From: Drosophila miranda
Lineage: Eukaryota; Arthropoda; Insecta; Diptera; Drosophilidae
DNA length: 64,000 bases
Direction: 5' to 3'
NCBI RefSeq assembly: GCF_003369915.1
Contig: NC_046677.1
Location: 25,686,913 to 25,750,912, forward strand
The notes below the pieces were generated by a model. That model made no database searches. It was given only the letters and a program-made list of their open reading frames with translations, and had not been told where the DNA came from. The translations under genes were made by a program, and so were the position numbers. Below are positions 20,572-31,035 of the stretch, one piece after another (the first letter of the stretch is position 1; every line of letters begins with the position of its first letter).

Positions 20572-21999
20572 CTTATCCCTTTAAGTTCCACTTGATATTT
20601 CCAATGATTGAAGACAAAATTTCTTTCAGCGCTTCATGGAGCGTTTGAGCTGAACACGTTGGAGAAACTGAAGGCCGGCTGGCAAGTTAATACGATTTTG
20701 GCCAAATTGTAATGAGTGAACATGGCCACGCGTATTGGTATGAGTGAGAGTGGGGCTATAAAGTGAGAGTTGCGGGTGGAAAAAGTGAAACCATAAAGAG
20801 AATTTGAAGTCAAACGAATGTCTGAGATACTATTAACATATGTAACTATGGTATGTTTTAATAACGCGGCTTATATTTACGGTTTAATCCCATGATTTTA
20901 CGAGTCCAAAATAAACTATTAAGGTTTCGAAAGCTCTTCCTATTTCCACATGGTATTTGTACACTCTGTCTTCCATAACTCATAAATGCATTCGCACAAC
21001 ACTCACATCCTCACTCATTCAATCACATCGTTCTCTCAACGCATCGACCACACAGGCACTTACACTCACCACCACTGCCGATCCACCGATCAACACTCGC
21101 CTACGTGTTTGTGGTTTCAATTGTCAGCAGAATGCGTTTGCTGAATGAAAACTTTTTGTTGTCATCGCCAGAGATCTCGGCGCACGTACAGGGGCGAATG
21201 TTCGCCTGTCTTTTGCATTTATAGGAATCTCATGTCTTATAGAAATTGTAATCGCGCATGGCCTTAACCAGAATCTTATACCATTATTGACTCAGACTCG
21301 CGACGCGAAACCCACATAGATAACTCGGTGCCAGTACTGAATACTGGGTTGGATATTTTTCCCGACCCAGGTCAATGAAAACAAATCTGAATGAGATTAA
21401 CGTTTTGGTTGGGTTTTTCTTTATAGACCACCTTCGATGGATACAATTATGTGTTGTGGCTGCCATAGTAGGTGATTTATTTTTCTGTTCTGGCCAGAAG
21501 TGTGTTTCTGCTTGAATAGCTCCGTGGAAGTGTTCCTCATGGTTTTCCAATTTATGGCCGATACGTGTGTCTAGAACACCCACGAAAATTCCCTACAAAA
21601 AACCATACTTTATATATTCTATATCTGTTCCTATATAAATATATATGTACGTGCGAGTATACCAATAATCTTCTCAACGGAATGTCAAAAAAAAATGCGA
21701 ATTAATAGACAGACATATTAATGTACATTTGCCACCCGTACCCACCCACCCACCCAGACATGTGGGTCTGAGATTGGTAATTTCGTCAGCTCCATTAAAT
21801 TATTTATAGGATATTTACATATGTACAAGTCTTAAGGCTATTTAGAAATTAACATTTGGTTGATTGAAAATCGTCAATACCGTTCGAAAATAGTACTTAA
21901 ATAGATACATCTTTATTAAAATTCTCCAATGCTTATCTTTTGTGATTTGCAGCGATGGTTTTTTTTATGTTTTCTCAAGGTCCATTTACTAATTTCAGA
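20572..21999. other. Intergenic DNA between lipase and neprilysin-like gene
   Basis: No credible coding frame is seen. It includes a short ACCC run near 21,740. Both flanking genes are on the minus strand, so the left part is lipase promoter DNA and the right end is the 3' UTR of the neprilysin-like gene. Confidence 0.55.
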
Positions 22000-23937
22000 T
22001 TAATCACACATATTAATCATACACCTGGCTGGTGGATTCATAGGCTTATCGGGCTTCAAGCCACACTTGAAGGCCTCTTGGAACTCTGGCATATTCATGT
22101 ATCCCCGATTCAGTTGGGCAGCAAAGATATCCGTCTGCCGGCTACACAGTTGCTGGGCCACCGCATAGAAGAGCACCCGCTGGGGATCCAGATGGAAGTA
22201 CTTCAGAACAAAGGCCTCTGCAAAGGCGAAGCGCTCGCCCTGAAGCCAGAAGCGATAGTCCTGCAGTGAGGCCTGAAACGAGCGATAAAAAAGGAAGATC
22301 TCCCCAATCTCATCCGCGCTGAGCTGCCGGTAAATGGGTGCTAGTCGGGAGTCGTACTGCTGCAGCGACTGCCGCTCCAGGCAGTCCAAGGCGGTGTATC
22401 GTCCATCAGTGTCCAGTAGGAGATGAGACTGGCGCCACAGCTCCAGGCCCTGGGTGGCATAATAGTGATAGGTGGGTCGATGAAGCGATAACAGCACAAA
22501 GTGCAGAAAGTGTCGCAGGAAATAGGCTGGTCCATTGACATCCTCTTCGTCGATGTAGGGGGAGATGAAGCTGTGACGAAGCTGCGCTCGTCTGAGGAGT
22601 AGAAGGTTCCTATGGAAGGCATTGCTGGAGAACCCCAGGTCCCTGTAGTTATGGTTTAGCTCCGTGATATTCAGGTAGGCCTGAGCATGGGACTGCAGCA
22701 GGCGTGCCACCTGCAGCTCCTTTCGTTCCACGGATGCTGGGAGCAGATGGCCATACCAATCCCTTCGAGACAGAGTAGAGCGACGCCGCTGTTGGAAGCG
22801 GGTGGTATGGAGTTGATAGGAGGCCAGTGCCACCTCTCGGCTGATCTGAGGGCTAAGGACATGCCACTGCCAGTACTCGCAGTGAAGTAATCTCTCAAAC
22901 TCCTCGGCCAGCTGGAAGCAATCGGTATAGAGGAGCTGCTCCTTGAGCTGCCACAGCACATAGTTGTAGACGATGCGAGGTTCCGTTTGCCGAAGGACCT
23001 GCCAGGCTTGGCTGATCTTCTGCACATCCAAAGGGAGTTTTCGAGCCGTCTCCAGTTGCTCCTCAGTGAAGTTGAGCGTGGCGAAAAAGTGTTGGAAGTA
23101 CTCCATGGTGTTGTCGTCGAGAAGTAGCTGCTCCTGATCGGGTCTAGGCGTTGTCCCGCCATTTCTTGTAAGACTCCTGACAAGCGGAAGTTCTCCTCTC
23201 ATTCCTCGGCATAGGATTCGCATCTCGTGGGCCACTATGTGTCCCACATTGGGGTGGCGACCCTCCAGGACATCTGACATGCTCGACTGGAACTCCGCCA
23301 GGCTGGGACATGGTAGATCCTGCAAGGGACTCACATAGATGGTTTGTGGGGCAAAGTAGATGTGGAGAAGTGTTGGAAACCCATGCGCCGCGAGCTGAGC
23401 GGAGAGAGCGATCCAATTGAGCCTACCATCCAGCTGCCTGCGTTCCCACTGATGTCGGAGGAAGGGCCAGGCGGAGAGAACTTCTCCATGCTCTCTCAGG
23501 AATGGGATCTCCTCCAGCAGACGCTCCCAATGCGAGAGCTGGGGCTTCACGCTCAGTACATGGCTCTCCCCTCTGCTTCGACACTCGGAGTATAGTTGGG
23601 CGATCAAGCGACCGGATAACGTCTGGAAGTTTCCATATTGTGCCTGAAAAAAGAGCATTCGATCTTGTTTGTTGTACAGATACGGTGGCACTTCATCCTC
23701 ATCCACCAGCGATTGATCAAAGTTCCCACAGGCATGGGCATAGAAGTCATCGCAGGGATCGGCCGAATCATTCTTCATTCGGACCATCTGCCGGAGATTG
23801 CTCTTGTAGAGTTGGCTAAAGAATTGCCCCGACTCGATCTCCGATTTTGCCTCGGCTTCCGCATATTTGACGTTCTTTCCCAGCACCAATTTAGTGACTA
23901 TAACTAAGCACACGGTTAGCAGTAGCTTCCAACGCAT
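22000..23937 (-). CDS. Neprilysin-like (M13 family) protein without zinc site
   Basis: A single-exon gene of 645 codons. The N-terminus is a signal peptide or uncleaved anchor (KLLLTVCLVIVTKLVLG). The M13 N-domain signature DPCDDFYAHACGNF follows at about residue 60. The C-terminus keeps the M13 MNP..C tail (MNPPARCMIN). The catalytic HExxH helix that should sit near residue 480 is replaced by a stretch reading LSLHRPTYHYYATQG, and the downstream ExxxD zinc-ligand motif is also missing. The fold is therefore M13 but the protein should not be a zinc peptidase. Such dead neprilysin-like proteins are known in flies, several expressed in the male germ line or in secretions. This looks like what I recall as CG13283. 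Lack of introns suggests an old retrocopy. Confidence 0.85.
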   Translation of the reverse strand: MRWKLLLTVCLVIVTKLVLGKNVKYAEAEAKSEIESGQFFSQLYKSNLRQMVRMKNDSADPCDDFYAHACGNFDQSLVDEDEVPPYLYNKQDRMLFFQAQYGNFQTLSGRLIAQLYSECRSRGESHVLSVKPQLSHWERLLEEIPFLREHGEVLSAWPFLRHQWERRQLDGRLNWIALSAQLAAHGFPTLLHIYFAPQTIYVSPLQDLPCPSLAEFQSSMSDVLEGRHPNVGHIVAHEMRILCRGMRGELPLVRSLTRNGGTTPRPDQEQLLLDDNTMEYFQHFFATLNFTEEQLETARKLPLDVQKISQAWQVLRQTEPRIVYNYVLWQLKEQLLYTDCFQLAEEFERLLHCEYWQWHVLSPQISREVALASYQLHTTRFQQRRRSTLSRRDWYGHLLPASVERKELQVARLLQSHAQAYLNITELNHNYRDLGFSSNAFHRNLLLLRRAQLRHSFISPYIDEEDVNGPAYFLRHFLHFVLLSLHRPTYHYYATQGLELWRQSHLLLDTDGRYTALDCLERQSLQQYDSRLAPIYRQLSADEIGEIFLFYRSFQASLQDYRFWLQGERFAFAEAFVLKYFHLDPQRVLFYAVAQQLCSRQTDIFAAQLNRGYMNMPEFQEAFKCGLKPDKPMNPPARCMINMCD

Positions 23938-26313
23938 TATTTTCTAATCGTCCGCTCGTTACTTTGGTTTCGCGAAAACTGCGCAAAAATTTCGTCTTTC
24001 CCAGAGAGTGAGGGACCCCGAGAGACCTTAATGATAAGCCTCAACAGCTGTGGATTGAGCTTAGCTTCTATCGGAGTTCTCCAAGTTCTCACTGCTCTCT
24101 GAGCTGCTCAGTTTCTCATAGAGTGTTCCAGTATTCACTCGCCTTGACCTTAAAGATTTGTTGATCCGTTGATGACGAAATGAACAATAATATATGTATA
24201 TACGAGAGTGTATTTATGTACATGTGTTTTTGTATGCATGTACATATGAGCATTATGAGAAATGGCACGTCTTGTTTTTCAACAAAGAAATATGAAATAA
24301 GTTTACTGGAAAAACTAGTTAAAATATCGAAACCACGCTTGTGTTTCCAATCTAATCTCAATCTTTCTTTTTACTACTAATTATTCAGGACGTTTTAAGT
24401 GTTCCATCTATTGTATATGACCTTGTACGATATATCAAAATTGATCATGTATTTCAATTTACTTTTCAGCAGACAATCATGCACTTACACAATTTCCACC
24501 GAATTTATACCAAATACTACGCATACGCCTTGTGTTCACAGCTGCCTTAGTGTCCAGCAGCCGCAAACACTCTCACGTATACATTAAATGGATTTTACTC
24601 AAACAAAAAAACTACATATTTCGTAAATGCATTTTCCAAAAATAAATTTAAAATTTCTGATCAATTTTTAAAAAGCTTTTTCCAATCGTCAAATATTTCA
24701 TTCTGATTTCATCAGGGTTCGAGTTCAACTAAGAGAAAATTCTCTCCTCCACTTTCCATAATTGTTTTGGTCATTAGGTACAATATGGTTTTAGCACATA
24801 AATATAGATGTACATATGTCCAAAATATGTACCTTCAAATATGTATATAGAATGTTTGTCCCGTCGTTCCGATTGTTTTCCGCCATTTGCGCAGTGCATT
24901 TTCAAATTGACTTAATGACAAGTGTCAGCTTTGCGGAAAGTGTGTATTTTTTATAGAAGTCATGGACCTAATATAAGCGACATGTTGTTTATGAAAGTGC
25001 TGGGTGGTGTTTAGACATAAATATATATCTATAATCTGATGCATGTATAAATCGAAAAAGGGAAAGAGTGCTACATTCTACAACGATTATCATCCCTTTT
25101 GGAATACGCCACTGTCTTGACGTATTTCCCTGACCTCAAAAATCTTTAAGATCTCAAATCAATTTTCATATTCATGTTCCCAGTTCTTTTGCACTTGCGG
25201 AAGATTCCAAAATATCTGTCCATCTGTCAATTAGTTCAGAAGAAAATGGCTCATGTTTTCTTTTTCGTGTGACTAAAATGGAACACCAATATGGTGTCTG
25301 GGTGTACGAGTATTATTTATAAGCGTATTGTTATTGTTGGTAGCGGTGGTGGTTGAGCTTTAGATCCGGCCAACGGCTGCTCGAAAACTGTCAAAATGTG
25401 CGCTGTAGATTTATTTTATTTATTTTCGATGTTATATCTTTGCGACTTTCCAAAAAGTCTGCACTTGTTGCCCCCTACTAGTATAGTGGCATCTCGTTTT
25501 GGCCGATGCTACAGAACATTTTGCTATATACATAGAGACACACATATAGTTACGGGTATATGTATGTGATTCTATATCCACTTGTCAGATCTTCTGGTTG
25601 AGTGTGTATGCCAGTGGACGGCAAATGTTTGCAGTTCGCAAGTATTTCATCTATATCACAGGGAGGACGGTAAGTGCGTGGCATTCGTGGACGGTTCGGT
25701 TTAGTTGAGCTAAAGTCTTTCATCAGTTAATAGCACGAAATTGTGTCTCCCCCAAAAAGCAACCAAAGGTAAACCAGGAGCAAACTGAAGTGATCTGTGC
25801 GACCCCGTCAACGATTCGTAGTTCCTCCGCCATTAAAAGCAAAATTCTAAAATCGAATTCAAGTGTGCCGTGCTAATAAATATTTTTATCAATTCTTTTA
25901 TTTGTTGGAACTGTTCCAATCTATAAAACTGGAATTATTCCCATCTATATAGACGGACGGTTCTTTGATTGCTCTATCAGCAATATTGTATAAAGCAAAG
26001 AAACCTCAAATAGATATAAAAAAGAGATGAAGAGACTACAAGTTTTTAGATTCCATATGGCTGTGATATCTGTCTTCTTTATATAAACATTTTTTTTATA
26101 TAGAATAGAATATAATTTTATTTAATTTTCTTATTTTAAAAAACAAAATGATATGTGTTTTTTCCGGAATTTATTGCCGCCTTTTGAATGTTCCTATCAA
26201 ATTAAAATTCTCACGCGCAGTATAAAAACAGACAGTCATATATTTTATATATCTTTGTCTGGCTTCCTTCCAATATAATATTGAAAACAATATTTTCCCG
26301 GATCTTTTTTCAG
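23938..26313. other. Intergenic DNA and upstream part of the sarcolamban locus
   Basis: No ORF is supported. A strong 5' splice site (GACG/GTAAGTGC) lies at 25,680, and an acceptor (CTTTTTTCAG) ends at 26,313 just before the first sarcolamban ORF. A non-coding first exon ending near 25,679 is therefore plausible. An initiator-like TCAGTT is at about 25,725. Confidence 0.4.
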
Positions 26314-26327
26314 CAAATCCAATCAAT

Positions 26328-26414
26328 ATGAGCGAAGCAAAGAACCTCATAACCACCTTCGGCATCCTGGCCTTCCTGCTCTTCTGCCTGTACCTCATCT
26401 ATGCAGTATTGTAG
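26328..26414 (+). CDS. SclA: Sarcolamban A micropeptide (28 aa)
   Basis: A 28-codon ORF starting MSEAKNLITTFGIL and ending LYLIYAVL. It is a single-span transmembrane peptide of the sarcolamban/phospholamban/sarcolipin family, which binds SERCA in the sarcoplasmic reticulum and modulates calcium uptake in fly heart and muscle. Identification rests on the length and on the MSEA.NL.TTFGILA motif of the Drosophila peptide as I recall it. The ATG lies 15 bases after an acceptor (TTTTTTCAG). A consensus donor (GGG/GTAAGA) follows at 26,457, so the ORF sits in an exon of about 143 bp. The partner ORF is at 27,715. The locus was first described as a putative non-coding RNA (pncr003:2L). Confidence 0.93.
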   Translation: MSEAKNLITTFGILAFLLFCLYLIYAVL

Positions 26415-27714
26415 ACTGCCAGGGCCACTAGGAGGTCCTTTGAGCAGGAATATGGGGTAAGACTGGTGATAAAATGGATGTTCTAGGGGTTGAAAAACGT
26501 TCGAAAAAGCTATAAGCACTATAAAGGTAAATAAAGTAGGCATTCTTGATAAACTTGATATCTGCACATCCTCCGCTTATGACTCCTTCAGGGTTTCAAG
26601 GGATCCTCTCTAAAAAGCTATATATCGATTTTATTCAAGGAATAATTGAATCTTTCTCGGGATCTTTAAATCCATATAAATATACTGTTTAATTTATGAT
26701 AAACAACATATTGATGTTGTGTAAACAACAATGCCCTGATCTTTAGGTAATTCTTTTCGAAAAATAAGTTTATTTGGTATATTCGAAAACCCAATTAGCA
26801 CAACATCGATAATCCCTTTCGAATAAATGAGAATCAATCAACAATCCTTGGAAAAACTCATTAAGACCCTAAATGTGCCATAAACTGAATGGGGGCTACG
26901 TGACTGATGTTTGGTTTGCAATGGGAATGTTCAAGATTCCATCAATATTTGGAAACATTGCGGCAGCAAACAAGGCAAATCCATTCGGTGGTGGAAAGTA
27001 AATAAATATGTATCTTGATAAAACAAACAGGCAGCTGGAAAAAATACAGCTCTTTTGGCTCCATGAATCCCAGACAAAATAAATCAAAATTATTCGAAAA
27101 ACGTTTTGAAATGACAAGGTCCACGATCCAGATTTAGAGAGAGAAGCCAATTTGTCTAGGTGCAATCCAGTAAATGAATAATTTTTGGAGAGAGAGCGAG
27201 AGAAGTCGAATCCCATGGAATCCAAGCATATATATCTTGAACATATACCAAACTATAACCTATATGCATATATGACATCCTGATGTGTATGGTATATATG
27301 TATATATATGTTTGAAAATGTGGGAAATATTTGTGCCGCAGCAAAGAAAATATGAGCAACAACTGGACACCCATACAAGCATGATCAAATCAAAATATCT
27401 GAATATATGTTTTATATATGTATTATCAAATATATATAATCAGATCTATGGGCGTGCGTGTGTCTGCTAGAGCAATAATTCCAAGCGCTGGCCAACATTT
27501 TGTGGAGAAGCGGAATTCAGATCCGAAAATTCAGAGTCTCAGTTATTACGTGCCTTTAGCTACGAACGGTTGGAGCAGTGCCCCAATAAGAAATACCCCC
27601 CAAAAGTGTGTGCTTTTGTGTGCCACCAGGACTGCCAAAATTTAACTCAATTAATTCCATAATTTCCATTGTAATCATTAGCAACCAACAACAACAACAA
27701 CAAAACCTATCAAA

Positions 27715-27804
27715 ATGAATGAAGCCAGAAGTTTGTTCACCACCTTCCTGATCCTGGCCTTCTTGCTGTTTCTGCTCTATGCCTTCTACGAAGCCGCTTT
27801 CTAA
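27715..27804 (+). CDS. SclB: Sarcolamban B micropeptide (29 aa)
   Basis: A 29-codon ORF beginning MNEARSLFTTFLILAFLL and ending YEAAF. It is the second SERCA-binding micropeptide of the sarcolamban locus and shares the .NEA/SEA..L.TTF.ILAFLLF..Y pattern with the peptide at 26,328. The two ORFs are separated by about 1.3 kb that is non-coding and probably mostly intron: donor at 26,457, candidate acceptors at about 27,471 (GTCTGCTAG) and 27,681 (ATCATTAG). That makes one dicistronic mRNA. CAA repeats precede the start (ACAACAACAACAAAACC). The last residues differ from A, with acidic and aromatic ends. Confidence 0.93.
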   Translation: MNEARSLFTTFLILAFLLFLLYAFYEAAF

Positions 27805-28037
27805 ACAACCCCACCCATGAACCCAATCAATCATCAATCAATCAATCAAGGATAGCTTACATGTTGAATTTCAATTCCAAGCCAAATCATGAACAACTTG
27901 TGGCCTAGGAGGAGTTTTAGGACCTTACGCGTTTAAGATGTTAGCATTTAATGGATTTCTACTAGTAACCTAAGCCAGGTGAGTCTTCTCTCAGCTAGTA
28001 CAACGCCTAATTAATTCAATTACGCCCACGCAAATCA

Positions 28038-28043
28038 AATAAA
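28038..28043 (+). promoter_or_regulatory. Poly(A) signal of the sarcolamban transcript
   Basis: AATAAA about 235 bp after the sarcolamban B stop codon, the first one downstream on the plus strand. It is the likely 3' end of the dicistronic transcript. Confidence 0.5.
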
Positions 28044-28060
28044 AAATCTTTCGAGATGCC

Positions 28061-31035
28061 ATCGGTCAGATTTCTTTAGCATAGAGGTGAAACCTTGACA
28101 GAACCTCAAGCGATCGTTGAAAATTTCTTGGCAGCCGCCGTTTGGCAGTGGCAGCTCGATAATAATTTTCCAAAACGAAAAAATAGACTTTCTTGTTCTA
28201 TTTTTTAACGACAACATTTCGACATGGCCCACTAAGCACCTTCCTGCCCCGCTCAGCCTCACGCTGTCTCTTTTCCCCTGAGGCACATTAAAAATCGTTT
28301 TCACACAGCATTTTCCAAATTTTTCACTTTTCTATTTCGCAATTTTCTATTTTGTGATTCAAATCTTGCCCGAAATTTCGTCAATGCTGCCGGCAGAAGT
28401 ATAAAAATGTTCAAAGACATTTTTCATGGTCAGAATTTATGATACGCTGAAGGTGGAAAATTATAATTACTTTTTATTAAATGTATCACAAACTTTGTTG
28501 ATAGAAAAAACGCAATATTTGGTGAACAGATATCCAGATAGGCGTTTAGCCGTGACCAAATCTCTTAATGAATTATATGGTTGAACTAAAAATAAACCTT
28601 AAAGAGATTATTGCCATTGTTTATGCCAATTCGACCACTTGAACAAACAAAACACAAATCAAAGGCGAAAGTAAAAGCGAAAATTTATATAAATCTCGAA
28701 CAGTTTTCAATTGCAAACAATTATTCAATCTGCGATTTATGGAATACCCAATATACATTACTACATACATACATAACATACATTTATAGTATTAAACAAA
28801 CTAATTCCCACATTGCAGATGACGTCAAAGCCACCAGCTGCCAAATGTCAGGCCCCGCGATTAGTTTAGCACAGTTCTTAGGGGGCTCGCCGTTCGTTTC
28901 GTTATCGTTATCGTACCGTTATCGTTCTGATGATGATGATGATGATGATGATGAATGGTCCACCCATGCTGAGAGGTAAGTACCATTAATTACAATTTCC
29001 CACCGATTCGGCTCACTTATGTACATACATATATCGATCTATCCGTGTATATTTCTAGGGCTGCGCTAGATTTGTTCCATCTTCGCGGCGGTGCAAGATC
29101 GATTCATCCTCAAGGCTCTGTCGGCAACGGCGTCATCTGTTCTAATCATAAATTTAATTTTATGATTTCTTTTTCGTTTTCGTTTCGCAATGGAATTGAC
29201 TTAATTTGCAATTTATAGACCATGATGCACAGCAGCAAGAACAACAGCCACAGCCATCAATAAGAACATTCAAGATTTTGCTATAATTTCATTGTTAAAC
29301 CACAAATTTATTTCGCATTCGTATTTAGTAAGACTTACATAATGTATAACTGCATTTTACTTGACTTTTCTTTAATTTATTGTGAATAACAAAGCAAATG
29401 CACATGCAACAAAACAACAAAAGCAACAACAACAACAGCAACCTACTGCAGTAATAAAACAACTAGAAAAAAAACCTTGAAAATGTTTTATTATTCTCGA
29501 GATTTGCAAAGATATTTTTCCAATATCGTGTCCAGCCCCTCATATCAGATGAATATCTTTTGGTTATTGATCTTTGATTTTTCAAAATTTGTTTGCAAAT
29601 AAGAAGGTACCCTGAAGTTTTGGTTGTGTTCCAGCTGGGATGCCATTGCCTCACTGCCATAATCTAACTATCTCTCACGGCAGTGGATTTCTTGATTGTA
29701 TGTAAATCGATCAATACATTTTTTTTCAGATTCAAAAATCGCTTCAACACCACCGTCTACTTTCGTACTAAATTTATCATTCCGTACTCGTAGCATTCCA
29801 AACCGAACAAAAAGCATATTTTTGGGGGGGGGGGTAGCTATAAATACTGCTAGGTATATTTTAGATATCATGTAGAATGTATGTATTACATCTGTGTCAT
29901 ATGGATGCAAAAAAGTATATATTCCTGATCCTGATCGGAAACTGATCAGAAATCAAGTAATGGAAAAACTACATTAAAAAAACATAGGTTTAATTTTTGA
30001 TCCCTTTTGTCCATATATTCATAAAGCTATTAGCATCAATATAATAAGGAGTAACATCTGTCTGCATTCTCTTAGTAATTCAATAAGCATGTACCAATTT
30101 TTGTTAGTGGTTTCTATCAATGACCTCCTCAATCAGAAATAAAAAGGTCATCGACAACTTCTATTGTAATATCACCTTGTGTCATATTGTGGGCAGTTTC
30201 TCGAGAGAGAATCCTCCCTGAACCACCCGAAACTCATTTGCATGCAACATGCTAAATTGAGGCCTCACTTGCTGCTAAAGAGGTTACAATAAAATACAAA
30301 ATTCACAGAAAACAAACACAAAGAGTAGCACAAAGTGGCTGCAATGAAGCGAAGCAGGCAGCGTCATCTCTGGGGAAGGCTTTTGGAGGCTTCGCTTCCG
30401 TCTGATGGCTTTTTTAGCTTTTTACCGCTTTGTCGGTCAGTAGTTTCGCTGGCCAACCGGTTTTACGGGTGATAACCGTACACCTCTCCCTGCAAACCGA
30501 ATTCTCACTGATCCCATGATCCCCCATTCTGCTTTTTAGCAAAACAAAATTGCAGTGGTGTGGTTATGCAATGCACAAGAGTAGAGTTTTTACCGCATGC
30601 ATTTTGGCTATTGATTTGGCCAGCCGGTTTTTTCACGTCTCTTCTTATAAAAATACCAGCACAGAGGGAGGGTATGCTGATTTTGAACACGAGCTTGCAA
30701 CAAAGAGAAACAATGTCATACTCGTATTTATTTCTTATATACGAATATGTGCATTCTTGAGGATAATAATGAAGGAGGGTAATGAAGAGTATCCATGCCC
30801 ATCTGTATCTTTCTAATCTTTATCTTATCTAAGGCCTTTGTTATGTGCAAGTGTGGAATTGTGAATCAAGTAGTTGAAGACCCGTTTTGTTTTGTTTTGT
30901 TTTAATTTAATTTTATTATTCTTAGCTTGGTACAAAATTATTTTTGTTACTTTTATAAACATTTAGACTACGAACCAAAGATACATATATACATGACTTG
31001 TAACACAGTTGAAGTGAGGACGGCCCAAAGCCCAG
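28061..31035. other. Intergenic DNA with simple repeats
   Basis: No coding region is supported. It contains a GTTATC-rich stretch (28,897-28,925) next to a GAT run, CAA/CAG-rich sequence (29,400-29,450) and an 11-base G run at about 29,824. Short plus- and minus-strand ORFs here have poor codon use and no recognisable domains. Confidence 0.55.
28928..28954. repeat. (GAT)n microsatellite
   Basis: Nine tandem TGA/GAT triplets directly following two GTTATCGT repeats. Confidence 0.9.
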
